Shown: positions 1 to 6,467 of the stretch, piece after piece
Layout of the letters: each line of letters opens with the position of its first letter
Numbering within the stretch: the stretch's first letter is position 1
Assembly: GCA_017631745.1 (NCBI GenBank)
Contig: JAGBSR010000104.1
Span: 1 to 9,571, forward strand
Source of the DNA: Clostridia bacterium
GTDB taxonomy: Bacteria > Bacillota > Clostridia > Oscillospirales > Acutalibacteraceae
Reading direction: 5' to 3'
DNA: 9,571 bases
Notes under the pieces: model-generated
Database searches by the model: none
Told to the model about the DNA's origin: nothing
What the model saw: only the letters and a program-made list of their open reading frames with translations
Translations under genes and position numbers: made by a program

Positions 1-273
1 AAGACTCATATAATCGGGCTTGATGTTGATTATATCTTTGACAATTCGGGCATAAACGTTGAGAATTGTGTCACCGCCGATACCACGGTTTATGTATTTA
101 TATTTGCCCGGGCAATCTTTTTCCAACTGAGCGGTAACTTTAGCGGGATACCCACTGCCGAGAACCGTAGCCTTGTGCAGTTTTTTATAAAACTTAGTAA
201 TAGCGGAATCCGATTCTTCACGGATTCTGCCGCAGTCTGTTATTGAGTCACCCTGAAAAAGTATAGTTTTCAT
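1..273 (-). CDS. SGNH/GDSL-family hydrolase, N-terminal part (cut by window edge)
   Basis: The first 91 residues are present and the C-terminus lies beyond the left edge. Residues 7-12 read QGDSIT, the GDSL block I motif, with Ser10 the predicted nucleophile. Residues 62-69 read NRGIGGDT, which fits block II and its oxyanion-hole glycine. Blocks III (GxND) and V (DxxH) would lie outside the window, so the catalytic set cannot be confirmed. Members of this family hydrolyse esters of lipids, acetylated sugars or other acylated substrates, and the substrate cannot be read from this fragment. There is no signal peptide, so a cytoplasmic enzyme is likely. The ATG at 273-271 is preceded by AAAGGGG on the minus strand, about 7 bases upstream, which supports the start. 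The gene diverges from the metallophosphoesterase at 415. Confidence 0.88.
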   Translation of the reverse strand, partial: MKTILFQGDSITDCGRIREESDSAITKFYKKLHKATVLGSGYPAKVTAQLEKDCPGKYKYINRGIGGDTILNVYARIVKDIINIKPDYMSL

Positions 274-300
274 ATTATTTCCCCTTTGATGTTTTTTTAC

Positions 301-330
301 ATTGTATCATAAACACTCCCTCAAAGGCAA
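301..330 (-). promoter_or_regulatory. Candidate sigma-A promoter for the GDSL hydrolase
   Basis: On the minus strand TTGCCT (330-325) lies 18 bases before TACAAT (306-301), which is also preceded by TG as an extended -10 (TGATACAAT). The -10 sits about 28 bases ahead of the start codon and leaves room for the ribosome binding site. This is a match by eye only. Confidence 0.45.
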
Positions 331-354
331 GACTCAATTAATAATATTCCCCTC

Positions 355-383
355 TTGAAAAACAATCATTTATCTGCTATTAT
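355..383 (+). promoter_or_regulatory. Candidate sigma-A promoter for the metallophosphoesterase
   Basis: TTGAAA (355-360) and TATTAT (378-383) are separated by 17 bases. Transcription would begin near 390, which makes the ATG at 394 practically leaderless and supports the ATG at 415 as the real start. A TATAAT also occurs at 383-388, but its spacing to the -35 (22 bases) is too long. Confidence 0.5.
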
Positions 384-414
384 ATAATTCAGAATGATTT
401 CAGGAGGAAATGAT

Positions 415-1368
415 ATGTCTCTTAAAATTTTTATTGATAAATATAAAAATCAGTTTAAGGCTATGAATCCTAAATACGATGTTATCTATGAGGTAAAAAC
501 TGATAATCCCATTGTTTTTGAAGACAGCGCAAATGTAAAGCTGGCAATGGCAATTATTGCAGATACTCACCTGCCCAACAGAGAGAGCGCAGAGGTCAAC
601 CTTTCCAACACCTTCAAGGACCTTGCCAACTCCCCCGAGAAATTCGATGCATTTTTACTTGCAGGTGATATCGCAGACTACGGTACCAACAACGAGTATG
701 ACAGATTTTTCCGTGTGCTCGACAATCAGAAGGTCGTTAAGAATCTTTTTGTCACAATGGGCAACCACGATGCACGTTTCTTCTTTAAGAAGAACAATAA
801 AATTGTAACAAAGAAAACCGACAAATACCTCGGCATTAACACAAATGGCAAGCCTTACTATTCCTACGACATGAACGGCTACACCCTCATCGTTATTTGC
901 ACAGAGAAGAGAGTTCTCGAAAAGGCATACATATCCAAGGAGCAGATTGCTTTCCTTGATAAAGAGCTTGCAAGAGGTACCAAAGACGGTAAGCCTGTAT
1001 TTGTTATGTGCCATCAGCCTTTTGCAGAGACTCACGGTCTGCCCGAGGTATGGAAGACAGGCGATATGGGCGAGCAGAACGACGAAGTGCGTGCAGTTAT
1101 GGAAAAGTATAAGAATGTATTTTTCATCAACGGTCATCTTCACGGCGGTATTTTCGAGAAGATTGCCGAAACTCTCAACGAAGAAAACGGCGTATATTCA
1201 ATCAGCATCCCAGGTTACAGAAAGCTCAACAACTTCGGTATTCAGGACTGCGGTGTAGGCTACTACTGTGAGGTTTATGACGACAAGGTTATCTTCAAGG
1301 CAAGAAAGTTCATTTCAGGCGAATATCTCGAGGGCGACCTGACAAGGCTCGAATACAAGATTAAATAA
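415..1368 (+). CDS. Calcineurin-like metallophosphoesterase
   Basis: This is a complete 317-residue protein with all the metal-binding motifs of the calcineurin-like phosphoesterase family in order: DTH at 50-52, GDIAD at 84-88, GNHD at 116-119, His200 in CHQP, and GHLH at 240-243. These build a two-metal centre that hydrolyses phosphoesters; the natural substrate (nucleotide, phosphoprotein or lipid) cannot be deduced. There is no signal peptide or membrane segment, so it is probably cytoplasmic. The open frame extends up to an ATG at 394, but AGGAGG at 402-407 lies 7 bases before the ATG at 415, so I chose 415. It is transcribed alone, divergently from the GDSL hydrolase, and ends at a hairpin terminator at 1377-1404. 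The family is certain, the function is not. Confidence 0.93.
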   Translation: MSLKIFIDKYKNQFKAMNPKYDVIYEVKTDNPIVFEDSANVKLAMAIIADTHLPNRESAEVNLSNTFKDLANSPEKFDAFLLAGDIADYGTNNEYDRFFRVLDNQKVVKNLFVTMGNHDARFFFKKNNKIVTKKTDKYLGINTNGKPYYSYDMNGYTLIVICTEKRVLEKAYISKEQIAFLDKELARGTKDGKPVFVMCHQPFAETHGLPEVWKTGDMGEQNDEVRAVMEKYKNVFFINGHLHGGIFEKIAETLNEENGVYSISIPGYRKLNNFGIQDCGVGYYCEVYDDKVIFKARKFISGEYLEGDLTRLEYKIK

Positions 1369-1376
1369 AATGATAA

Positions 1377-1410
1377 AAGCAGCAACTTTTTACGGTTGCT
1401 GCTTATATTT
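1377..1410. terminator. Two-way intrinsic terminator between convergent genes
   Basis: A perfect 10-bp stem, AAGCAGCAAC (1377-1386) with GTTGCTGCTT (1395-1404), encloses an 8-base loop. It is followed by ATATTTT on the plus strand and TTATCATTTT on the minus strand. It sits between the stop of the metallophosphoesterase (1368) and the stop of the propeller gene (1410) and can serve both. The U-runs are interrupted, so efficiency may be moderate. Confidence 0.8.
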
Positions 1411-2177
1411 TAATTATTAGGATTATAAGGCGGTGTGGTCTGGCCTGTCACTCCTGAGCCTGCTGTGGTATCAGGCTCGTCAACTGCATACCCCTTGCTG
1501 GTGCTTTGAGTTGAAGCCATAATGGTAGTGCGGATATTATCATCGATATCTGCAATGTCTTTGTTTTCATACGCCGCAGTTGTACCTACGAGATTTACAC
1601 CTTCAGAGTTAGTCCAGACAGTAAGCTCTTTTCCGTCTGCGAAATTGAATTTCTTCACAGCGTAGTCGCTGACGGTGAAGAATTTATCTCCGATATATGT
1701 GCCGCGGAAGCTTTCAATGTTGACATATGAGCCCTTACTGTGAAGCAGCTTATGCATAATCTCGAGCCCGCTTTCCTGCACCCTGATAAGATAATAACTG
1801 TATTCATCGCCATAACTGTTATAACCGCCGTTGACGGGCAGGCCTATAATGCCCTCAGCAGAGTTATAAATCATTGCCTTGGGATTATAGCTGACAGTTG
1901 TAGTTGCATCGGAAATCACAACATTGTCGAGCTCTTTAAGCTCAGTCGGGTTGCTGATATCAAAAAGTGACACCTTGATTGTGCTGAAATCCGCATTGTT
2001 TGCATCACCGTCATAGCCGATACCTATAAGAAGATTTTCGCTTATGGGATGAAGATATGCACTGTAACCCGGGAGCTTGAGTTCACCGAGGATAGTCGGA
2101 TTTTTCGGGTCGCTGAGATCAATTGCAAAAAGAGGATCGGTGTTTTTGAAGGTCACCACGTAAGCCTTTTCACCCAT
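1410..2177 (-). CDS. Beta-propeller domain protein, C-terminal part downstream of in-frame TAG
   Basis: These 255 residues continue, in the same frame and with no gap, the protein encoded at 2178-3635. They begin MGEKAYVVTFKNTDPLFAID, the conserved core of the membrane/secreted beta-propeller family (Pfam Beta_propel, COG4880), in which this stretch is normally internal and follows a segment like SVRF or SVRY. Further blades follow (for example YLHPISENLLIGIGYDGD), then a Thr/Gly/Pro/Asn-rich tail. The piece has no signal peptide. If translated from its own ATG, which directly follows TAG and has only a weak purine stretch upstream, it would stay in the cytoplasm, apart from its other half. 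It is best read as the 3' part of a single 741-codon gene broken by an amber codon, unless the stop is read through or is a sequence error. Ends in TAA. Confidence 0.75.
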   Translation of the reverse strand: MGEKAYVVTFKNTDPLFAIDLSDPKNPTILGELKLPGYSAYLHPISENLLIGIGYDGDANNADFSTIKVSLFDISNPTELKELDNVVISDATTTVSYNPKAMIYNSAEGIIGLPVNGGYNSYGDEYSYYLIRVQESGLEIMHKLLHSKGSYVNIESFRGTYIGDKFFTVSDYAVKKFNFADGKELTVWTNSEGVNLVGTTAAYENKDIADIDDNIRTTIMASTQSTSKGYAVDEPDTTAGSGVTGQTTPPYNPNN

Positions 2178-2180
2178 CTA
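2178..2180 (-). other. In-frame amber codon interrupting the beta-propeller gene
   Basis: The minus strand reads AGT GTG CGA TAG ATG GGT GAA AAG, i.e. Ser-Val-Arg-stop-Met-Gly-Glu-Lys. From knowledge of the family, an aromatic residue (Phe or Tyr) is expected at this position. One base change, TAC to TAG, would explain the stop. No frameshift is involved. All six other terminal stops visible in complete genes here are TAA or TGA. Confidence 0.85.
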
Positions 2181-3635
2181 TCGCACACTCTTTATCTGCT
2201 CGTCTTTTGCTATATCCTCAACCTTACCGATGATATCAAGGTTTTCGTCGAGTACATAGAGCGAGCTTTCGTTTCTCTGAGTTTTGTAGTTATAATAGGT
2301 TGTTGCAACTCTGAGATTATCCTGGTATTCGTCAAGGCTATACTGACTTCTTGAAGTGGTACCTTTTACTTCTCCTGTTGCTTTATAGCTGATATCAAGT
2401 CCGTCAAGGCTGAAGGCGTTTATGACAGTTTTATCTCTTATATCGGCATAGCTGTCTTTGTAGTTATACTCATCAGCTATAACATAGAATGTATCAAGTG
2501 AGCAGTAATAGTTTTCCGTACTGCCTAAAACCGCCAAAGCGCTGACTCTGCCGTCTTTATCGCTTATATCCATAGCCGTAAGACAGATATAGCTTTCACC
2601 CATATTTTCGGGCAGGAATATGCAATCGCAACCGATTTCCACTCCTCCAACCTTGGGTATGCAGACATTTTCGAGAGTCTCTTCATTCTCGGCTCTGACA
2701 TAATATTGGCTGACAGTATAAAGAGTGTTGCCGATAAGTCGTGAGCTTCTGTATGAGCCGTCCTGAGTTTCGAGTCTGATGAGCTTAGGCTCTGCTCTGT
2801 CAGTTATATCATATGTGGCAACAACTGTGCTGCCTGTGGCACCGTAGTAGTCGTATGCCACAGAGCGATAATAGCCGTAACTGTTTTTCTGAGCGCAGAC
2901 AGCCACTAAAATATTATCTTTGAGATAGATATCGTTGACCCAGATAATATCGCCGTTTTCATCATAAAAATAGCTGTTGTACACTGCCGTCATAGTCTGT
3001 GTGTCGATGATTTTCAGCTTTCTGTTGCCGCTGCCGTCACTGCCGACAAAATAAATATATCTGCTGTCGGTTTTGATGATATCGCCCTCGTCAACACCCT
3101 CGGTCTGAACATTAGTCTGAGCATGGTCAATTCTGTTGCTTGATGTATCTGTTGTAACACCGATTTCGGGTGCGGCGGCATCTGAACCTTTAAGGTTGTC
3201 GTCAAATGCACCATTGATGTCCACGGCACCGGTACCTGATAAATAATAATATATGTTGCCGTTTTCCTTATAGCTGTTGCGGAAAAACTCTACTATTTCT
3301 TCACGGCTGTTGGCTTTTAAAAGTGCAGTTTCACCCTCAACCTTGTTTTCAAAAACAGGCGGATTTACAGCCTGCTGAGTGACAATGTTATCCTGGGCTA
3401 TTTCCTCTATAGGCAAATCCTCTCTGAAATCTGTGGTAGCCACTATGGCGCAGACCATAACAACAATCATAGCCGCAGCCAATGAGCCTAATCTTTTTAA
3501 GCTGATTGTTGACTGCTTTTCAGGGTAAATCTCTTTGAGCTTTGATACAACATTTCTCTTGCTCAGACTCTCGGGCAGCTGAATATCATCATCAAATTCC
3601 GAGTGCAGTATATCAAATGTATCTTTATTATTCAT
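2178..3635 (-). CDS. Membrane-anchored beta-propeller protein, N-terminal part (interrupted by TAG)
   Basis: 485 residues are encoded before the in-frame TAG. Residues 1-48 form a charged, presumably cytoplasmic segment containing LPESLSKRNVVSKLKEI. Residues 49-67 are one hydrophobic helix (LGSLAAAMIVVMVCAIVA), followed by a Gln/Glu-rich linker. At about 173-197 comes the Beta_propel hallmark TNVQTEGVDEGDIIKTD, then blades with Tyr/Asp-rich repeats. The layout, a short cytoplasmic head, one helix and a large outer domain, placed 15 bp after an ECF sigma gene, resembles a membrane anti-sigma partner; that role is inference. A GTG at 3644 is in frame, but it lies within the ribosome binding site AGAGGTGAT, so the ATG at 3635 is chosen. 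The full gene would span 1410-3635. It may be a pseudogene, a readthrough gene or a sequencing artefact. Confidence 0.82.
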   Translation of the reverse strand: MNNKDTFDILHSEFDDDIQLPESLSKRNVVSKLKEIYPEKQSTISLKRLGSLAAAMIVVMVCAIVATTDFREDLPIEEIAQDNIVTQQAVNPPVFENKVEGETALLKANSREEIVEFFRNSYKENGNIYYYLSGTGAVDINGAFDDNLKGSDAAAPEIGVTTDTSSNRIDHAQTNVQTEGVDEGDIIKTDSRYIYFVGSDGSGNRKLKIIDTQTMTAVYNSYFYDENGDIIWVNDIYLKDNILVAVCAQKNSYGYYRSVAYDYYGATGSTVVATYDITDRAEPKLIRLETQDGSYRSSRLIGNTLYTVSQYYVRAENEETLENVCIPKVGGVEIGCDCIFLPENMGESYICLTAMDISDKDGRVSALAVLGSTENYYCSLDTFYVIADEYNYKDSYADIRDKTVINAFSLDGLDISYKATGEVKGTTSRSQYSLDEYQDNLRVATTYYNYKTQRNESSLYVLDENLDIIGKVEDIAKDEQIKSVR

Positions 3636-3650
3636 AGTTATCACCTCTTG

Positions 3651-4172
3651 TTATTTTTGTAAAAACTTTCGCAGCTTTTCGCCTGAGCGCAAAATCTTCG
3701 AGCGCACCGTAGCATCCTTTATGCCGAGTATCTCGCCGATTTCTTTGCTTGTGTATCCCTGACAGTAATGGAGAATTACAATCTCTCTGTCTTCGTCGCT
3801 GAGAAGCGAAAGAGCCTGCTTAAGGCTGAGCTTCTCGTTTATGTCTTCGCTTTCAGAAGAAAGATCTGTCAAAGCAGAGTATTCCACATTTCCGTCGGAT
3901 CTGATTTTTTCTCTCAGGGCACTGTTGCAGCAGTTATGTAATATTTTGAAAAGCCAGGACTTGAAAGCTGAAGCCTTTCTCAATGAGCCTATTTTCTCAT
4001 AGGCGATGCACACACACTCGCTGACACAGTCCTCTGCCAAGGCAGACGACCCGAGATAATAATAGGCGAAGCGAAACATATCTCTTGAATATATCTCATA
4101 AAGTTCACCGAAAGCTTCTGCACTGCCGTTTTTTGCAGAAGAAACAAGACTGTCAATAATTTTTGAGCTCAT
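3651..4172 (-). CDS. ECF-type RNA polymerase sigma factor (sigma-70 family)
   Basis: This 173-residue protein has the two-domain make-up of extracytoplasmic-function sigma factors. Region 2 spans about 18-85, with AFGELYEIYSRDMFRFAYYY and the helix ending in FKSWLFKILHN. After a short acidic linker, region 4 spans about 117-170, with LSDEDREIVILHYCQGYTS and the helix-turn-helix KEIGEILGIKDATVRSKI. It would direct RNA polymerase to -10/-35 elements of a small regulon. The ATG at 4172 is preferred over an in-frame GTG at 4181, which overlaps the weak ribosome binding site GGATGTGAT. The stop lies 15 bp before the propeller start, so the two genes are very likely co-transcribed and may act as sigma factor and membrane partner. 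The family is certain. The regulon is unknown. Confidence 0.95.
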   Translation of the reverse strand: MSSKIIDSLVSSAKNGSAEAFGELYEIYSRDMFRFAYYYLGSSALAEDCVSECVCIAYEKIGSLRKASAFKSWLFKILHNCCNSALREKIRSDGNVEYSALTDLSSESEDINEKLSLKQALSLLSDEDREIVILHYCQGYTSKEIGEILGIKDATVRSKILRSGEKLRKFLQK

Positions 4173-4194
4173 ATTTATCACATCCGTTCAATAG

Positions 4195-4225
4195 ATTAGA
4201 TAAAAAACAACTATCGTTTGTTGCA
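4195..4225 (-). promoter_or_regulatory. Candidate ECF-type (possibly self-controlled) promoter of the sigma gene
   Basis: On the minus strand TGCAAC (4225-4220) is followed after 18 bases by ATCTAAT (4201-4195), about 23 bases before the start codon. An AAC-containing -35 and a -10 resembling CGTCTAAT are typical of ECF promoters, and such sigma genes often drive their own expression. No good sigma-A promoter is evident here. A short inverted repeat (AACAA/TTGTT) lies inside. Assigned by eye. Confidence 0.4.
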
Positions 4226-4279
4226 TAAAATTAAAAAAATTTCGGGAATAATAATAAAAAAACAGAAAGGCTGATATAA

Positions 4280-4435
4280 ATGGATAAAAACAACCCTAAA
4301 AAATCAAACCGCAAAAAAGTCAAATCCGTTAAAGCTACGGGAACCAAAAAAATCAAGTCCGATGTTTTCGGTTCATACACGGGTGTACCCACTGAATTTG
4401 ACGAAAGACCCGTTCAGGATGCAGATGACTTATAA
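4280..4435 (+). CDS. Small bipolar hypothetical protein, 51 residues
   Basis: An ATG at 4280, preceded by AGAAAGG at 4264-4270 with 9 bases of spacing, opens a 51-residue frame that ends in TAA, 5 bases before a strong terminator hairpin. The N-terminal half is very basic and starts MDKNNPKKSNRKKVKSVK. The C-terminal part is acidic and includes FGSYTGVPTEFDERPVQDAD. There is no membrane segment, signal peptide or cysteine. The SYTG-x-P ... RPVQDADDL tail looks familiar from short uncharacterised Clostridia proteins, but I assign no function. The gene is transcribed divergently from the sigma factor, with 107 bp between the two start codons. A ribosome binding site, sound codon structure and its own terminator make it a credible gene in spite of its length. 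A nucleic-acid-binding or small basic/acidic adaptor role is only conceivable. Confidence 0.75.
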   Translation: MDKNNPKKSNRKKVKSVKATGTKKIKSDVFGSYTGVPTEFDERPVQDADDL

Positions 4436-4437
4436 CA

Positions 4438-4467
4438 GCAAAAGCCACCTTAATGTGGCTTTTTTGC
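4438..4467 (+). terminator. Strong intrinsic terminator of the small gene
   Basis: AAAAGCCAC (4440-4448) pairs with GTGGCTTTT (4455-4463) around a 6-base loop and runs into a six-T tract (4460-4465). Outer bases AGC/GCT can extend the stem. It lies directly after the stop at 4435. Confidence 0.88.
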
Positions 4468-4491
4468 TATGTCCCAAAATAAGGTTGATTT

Positions 4492-4802
4492 TATTATAAT
4501 GCAGAATGCACTGCAGTGAATGCAGAATGCAAAATGCAGAATGCAAAATTGCGGTCGCGGGTGAAGTTCTGCTGATATATAAGTTTCTTCCGCAGAGTCA
4601 GTCGGGTTAAAATAACAACCGCCGTCGATTTTATATCTTACCTAAATCGGATATAATCGGAGCGAAGCGACCCCCAGTACAATGCACTGAAAGTGCCACT
4701 TTAATCTTGTCGCCCCTGAAAGGGGGAGATGTCACGAAGTGACAGAGGGGTTTATTCTGCACTCTGCATTCTGAATTCTGCATTTCAGAATCAACTATAA
4801 TA
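4492..4802. repeat. Gene-free structured repeat-like element (possible MITE-type element)
   Basis: This approximately 311-bp stretch is bounded by TATTATA (4492-4498) and its inverse TATAATA (4796-4802). The left flank holds three copies of TGCAGAATGC (4500-4509, 4521-4530, 4535-4544). The right flank (4754-4790) holds related words in inverse orientation, such as ATTCTGCA at 4754-4761 and ATTCTGCAT at 4775-4783. The interior has an imperfect inverted repeat (4626-4637 with 4650-4659) and four hairpins with GAA triloops between 4662 and 4744. No credible gene is present. Inverted ends, dense secondary structure and a position between genes fit a non-autonomous mobile or extragenic repeat. Other copies, which would prove it, cannot be seen in this window. 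The right edge is only 10 bp from the comEC stop. Confidence 0.6.
4662..4744. repeat. Cluster of four GAA-triloop hairpins
   Basis: In order on the plus strand: GC-GAA-GC (4662-4668), GCACT-GAA-AGTGC (4684-4696), CCCCT-GAA-AGGGG (4713-4725) and TGTCAC-GAA-GTGACA (4730-4744). All stems are perfect and the loop is the same each time. A further GAGGGG at 4745-4750 can compete for the CCCCT arm. No T-tract follows on either strand, so this is not a standard terminator. Confidence 0.75.
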
Positions 4803-4812
4803 TGGTACAGAG

Positions 4813-6339
4813 TCATTTTTTCTTTATTTTCCCCCGCAAATACTTGCCTGCCTTAATCACAAGATAAACAGCAAATGGTGCAAGAAAGCACAGTCCCACA
4901 CTCAGAGCACTGTCGGTTCTGAGTACAAATCTGTCCGTACCGCCGAAAATCTCAGCTACCCAAAGGCAGTAAGATGATATTTTTTCCACAGTAAAAGCAA
5001 AAAATTCGGGCATTATTCCGACACTGCATAAAATTGCCGAAATAAAAGCCAATATTATTATAACAGTTGTCACAGGCAGAAACAGCAGATTGGTTACAGG
5101 TGAAATCAGAGAGACTCCGCCGAAAAGAGTTGCCGATACACCCAAGGTAAACATCATAATACTAAAGCTGATTGCAAGACTGAGCATAACTGCACTGCAG
5201 ATATAAAAGGTGACTCTGCCGCTGAGACCTAATCTGTCGCAAATAATAAAACGATATCTCTTATAGAAAGGCAGAGCGCAAAGTATTATTGCAAGGGTAG
5301 AGAGTACCGACAAGAGAAAGCCCGCACTCATAGAAGAAAAGGGATTGACCGCAAGAATGCATATGCAGGCAAAGCCGAGAGAATTAAGAGAATCTGACTG
5401 CTTATTAATAAGCTGACCTGAAAGAAGTATGAGTATCATAACCCCTGCTCTGACAACCGAAGCACTGAAGGATGCCAGAAACATAAAAAAGATGATGAAC
5501 ACTGCAAGTACGGTGAAATATAGTCCCTTATATTTCTTTCTCAGCTTGCTTATAAACAGATTCAGAAACATAACAAGCACTGCAAGGTGCATACCCGACA
5601 CAGCCATAATATGCGCCACACCTGAGTTTTTGAAGGTATCGTAAATTCTCTCGCTGATATAATCCTTGCTTCCCGTAATAAGAGCCGTAAGAAAGCCTGC
5701 CGTATCTTTGCTGAAATTGTCATGCAGACTCACTGCTATAAATTCACGCAGCTTTTCACCGTAATAGCTTAAGGGGCGGTATTCCGGCAGGAGTACCGAC
5801 AAATCTTTTATGCCGTATGCGCCGATATATACGTTTTCACTTTTGAAATAGTCGACTATACCCTTATCTTCACCGCCAACCTGATAAAGATGCCCTTTGA
5901 AAGAAAGCTTATTGCCTGTTTCAAAGTTGGCTAAATCCATTTCGTCATATGTGGTATTAAAAGACAGACGGATGTTGCCCTTATATTTTTCACCGTCAAT
6001 GCTTATTACTTTAGCTTTGCAGTAGTGTCTGCCGTAGCTTTCATTGAAGACGGGCTTTTCTTTCACACGGCAGACTATCTGCGCATCGGTATCGGCTAAA
6101 TCTGCCAGGGCCTGATAATCGCTTTGAGCGCAGTAAAACATCAGGCAGGCTACGAGCACTGTGAAAAAGGCCACAGGCAATGTAAGTCTGCTACGGCTTT
6201 CGGGTATGATGCTCGTTACCATAAACAAGATATAAGCTGCCGCACCTGCAAGCAGAGATACGCCTATATTGCCGAAGATGCACAAAGAAACAAGAGATAT
6301 CATCAGGGTAAAGCCCGCAACCGCTAAGGGTCGTTTCAT
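4813..6339 (-). CDS. comEC: ComEC/Rec2-family competence channel protein without metallo-beta-lactamase domain
   Basis: This is a 508-residue polytopic membrane protein. Hydrophobic helices at about 5-70 are followed by a soluble, OB-fold-like segment at about 80-180 (the DUF4131 region), then the Competence domain from about 210 to 480. That domain carries the hallmark AHIMAVSGMHLAVLV around 242-256 and LTALITGSKDYIS just before it. ComEC forms the channel that brings one DNA strand through the membrane in natural transformation. Full-length Firmicute ComEC proteins are roughly 700-800 residues and end in a metallo-beta-lactamase domain; here the protein ends after the last helix with KIKKK and TGA. 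Shorter members lacking this domain are known, so it is not necessarily broken. The ATG at 6339 is chosen because AAGGAGGTG (6354-6346) precedes it; an in-frame GTG lies within that site. No other competence genes are nearby. Confidence 0.9.
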   Translation of the reverse strand: MKRPLAVAGFTLMISLVSLCIFGNIGVSLLAGAAAYILFMVTSIIPESRSRLTLPVAFFTVLVACLMFYCAQSDYQALADLADTDAQIVCRVKEKPVFNESYGRHYCKAKVISIDGEKYKGNIRLSFNTTYDEMDLANFETGNKLSFKGHLYQVGGEDKGIVDYFKSENVYIGAYGIKDLSVLLPEYRPLSYYGEKLREFIAVSLHDNFSKDTAGFLTALITGSKDYISERIYDTFKNSGVAHIMAVSGMHLAVLVMFLNLFISKLRKKYKGLYFTVLAVFIIFFMFLASFSASVVRAGVMILILLSGQLINKQSDSLNSLGFACICILAVNPFSSMSAGFLLSVLSTLAIILCALPFYKRYRFIICDRLGLSGRVTFYICSAVMLSLAISFSIMMFTLGVSATLFGGVSLISPVTNLLFLPVTTVIIILAFISAILCSVGIMPEFFAFTVEKISSYCLWVAEIFGGTDRFVLRTDSALSVGLCFLAPFAVYLVIKAGKYLRGKIKKK

Positions 6340-6380
6340 TTTATGCACCTCCTTAAACCGAAAGAAATATTAATATATTT

Positions 6381-6389
6381 ATTATAGCA
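6381..6389 (-). promoter_or_regulatory. Candidate extended -10 promoter of comEC
   Basis: The minus strand reads TGCTATAAT (6389-6381), a perfect -10 hexamer with the TG extension, about 41 bases before the start codon. The best -35 at 17 bases is TTCCAA, which is poor, as is common for extended -10 promoters. Confidence 0.5.
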
Positions 6390-6467
6390 CAGCACTTTTT
6401 GTTTTGGAAGATATAAACAATAAACCGCAGATTTTTTTTGAGCTTTTATAATCATAAAAATATTCTC

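Noticed and set aside
394..414. Upstream ATG at 394 as start of the metallophosphoesterase.
   Set aside because: AGGAGG at 402-407 lies inside this extension and is ideally placed for the ATG at 415; the likely transcription start is near 390.
655..1143. 162-codon antisense open frame inside the metallophosphoesterase.
   Set aside because: It lies opposite a gene with complete catalytic motifs, has no family likeness and no ribosome binding site of note.
2178..2180. Genome-wide reassignment of TAG to an amino acid as explanation of the propeller amber codon.
   Set aside because: No other in-frame TAG is seen in any gene here; absence of TAG as a terminal stop in six genes is too small a sample to support recoding.
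3636..3644. In-frame GTG starts 9 bases upstream of the ATG in the propeller gene, and likewise at 4181 (sigma) and 6348 (comEC).
   Set aside because: In each case the GTG is part of the ribosome binding site (AGGTGAT or AAGGAGGTG, weaker in the sigma gene), so it cannot be the start it serves.
4500..4544. Three TGCAGAATGC copies as a small CRISPR-like array.
   Set aside because: Units are 10 bases with gaps of 11 and 4 bases, there are no regular spacers, and related words occur inverted on the other flank; no cas genes are present.
4631..4816. A 61-codon minus-strand open frame across the repeat element.
   Set aside because: It is read through the hairpins and inverted flank, has no ribosome binding site or family likeness, and is best explained as a by-product of the repeat.
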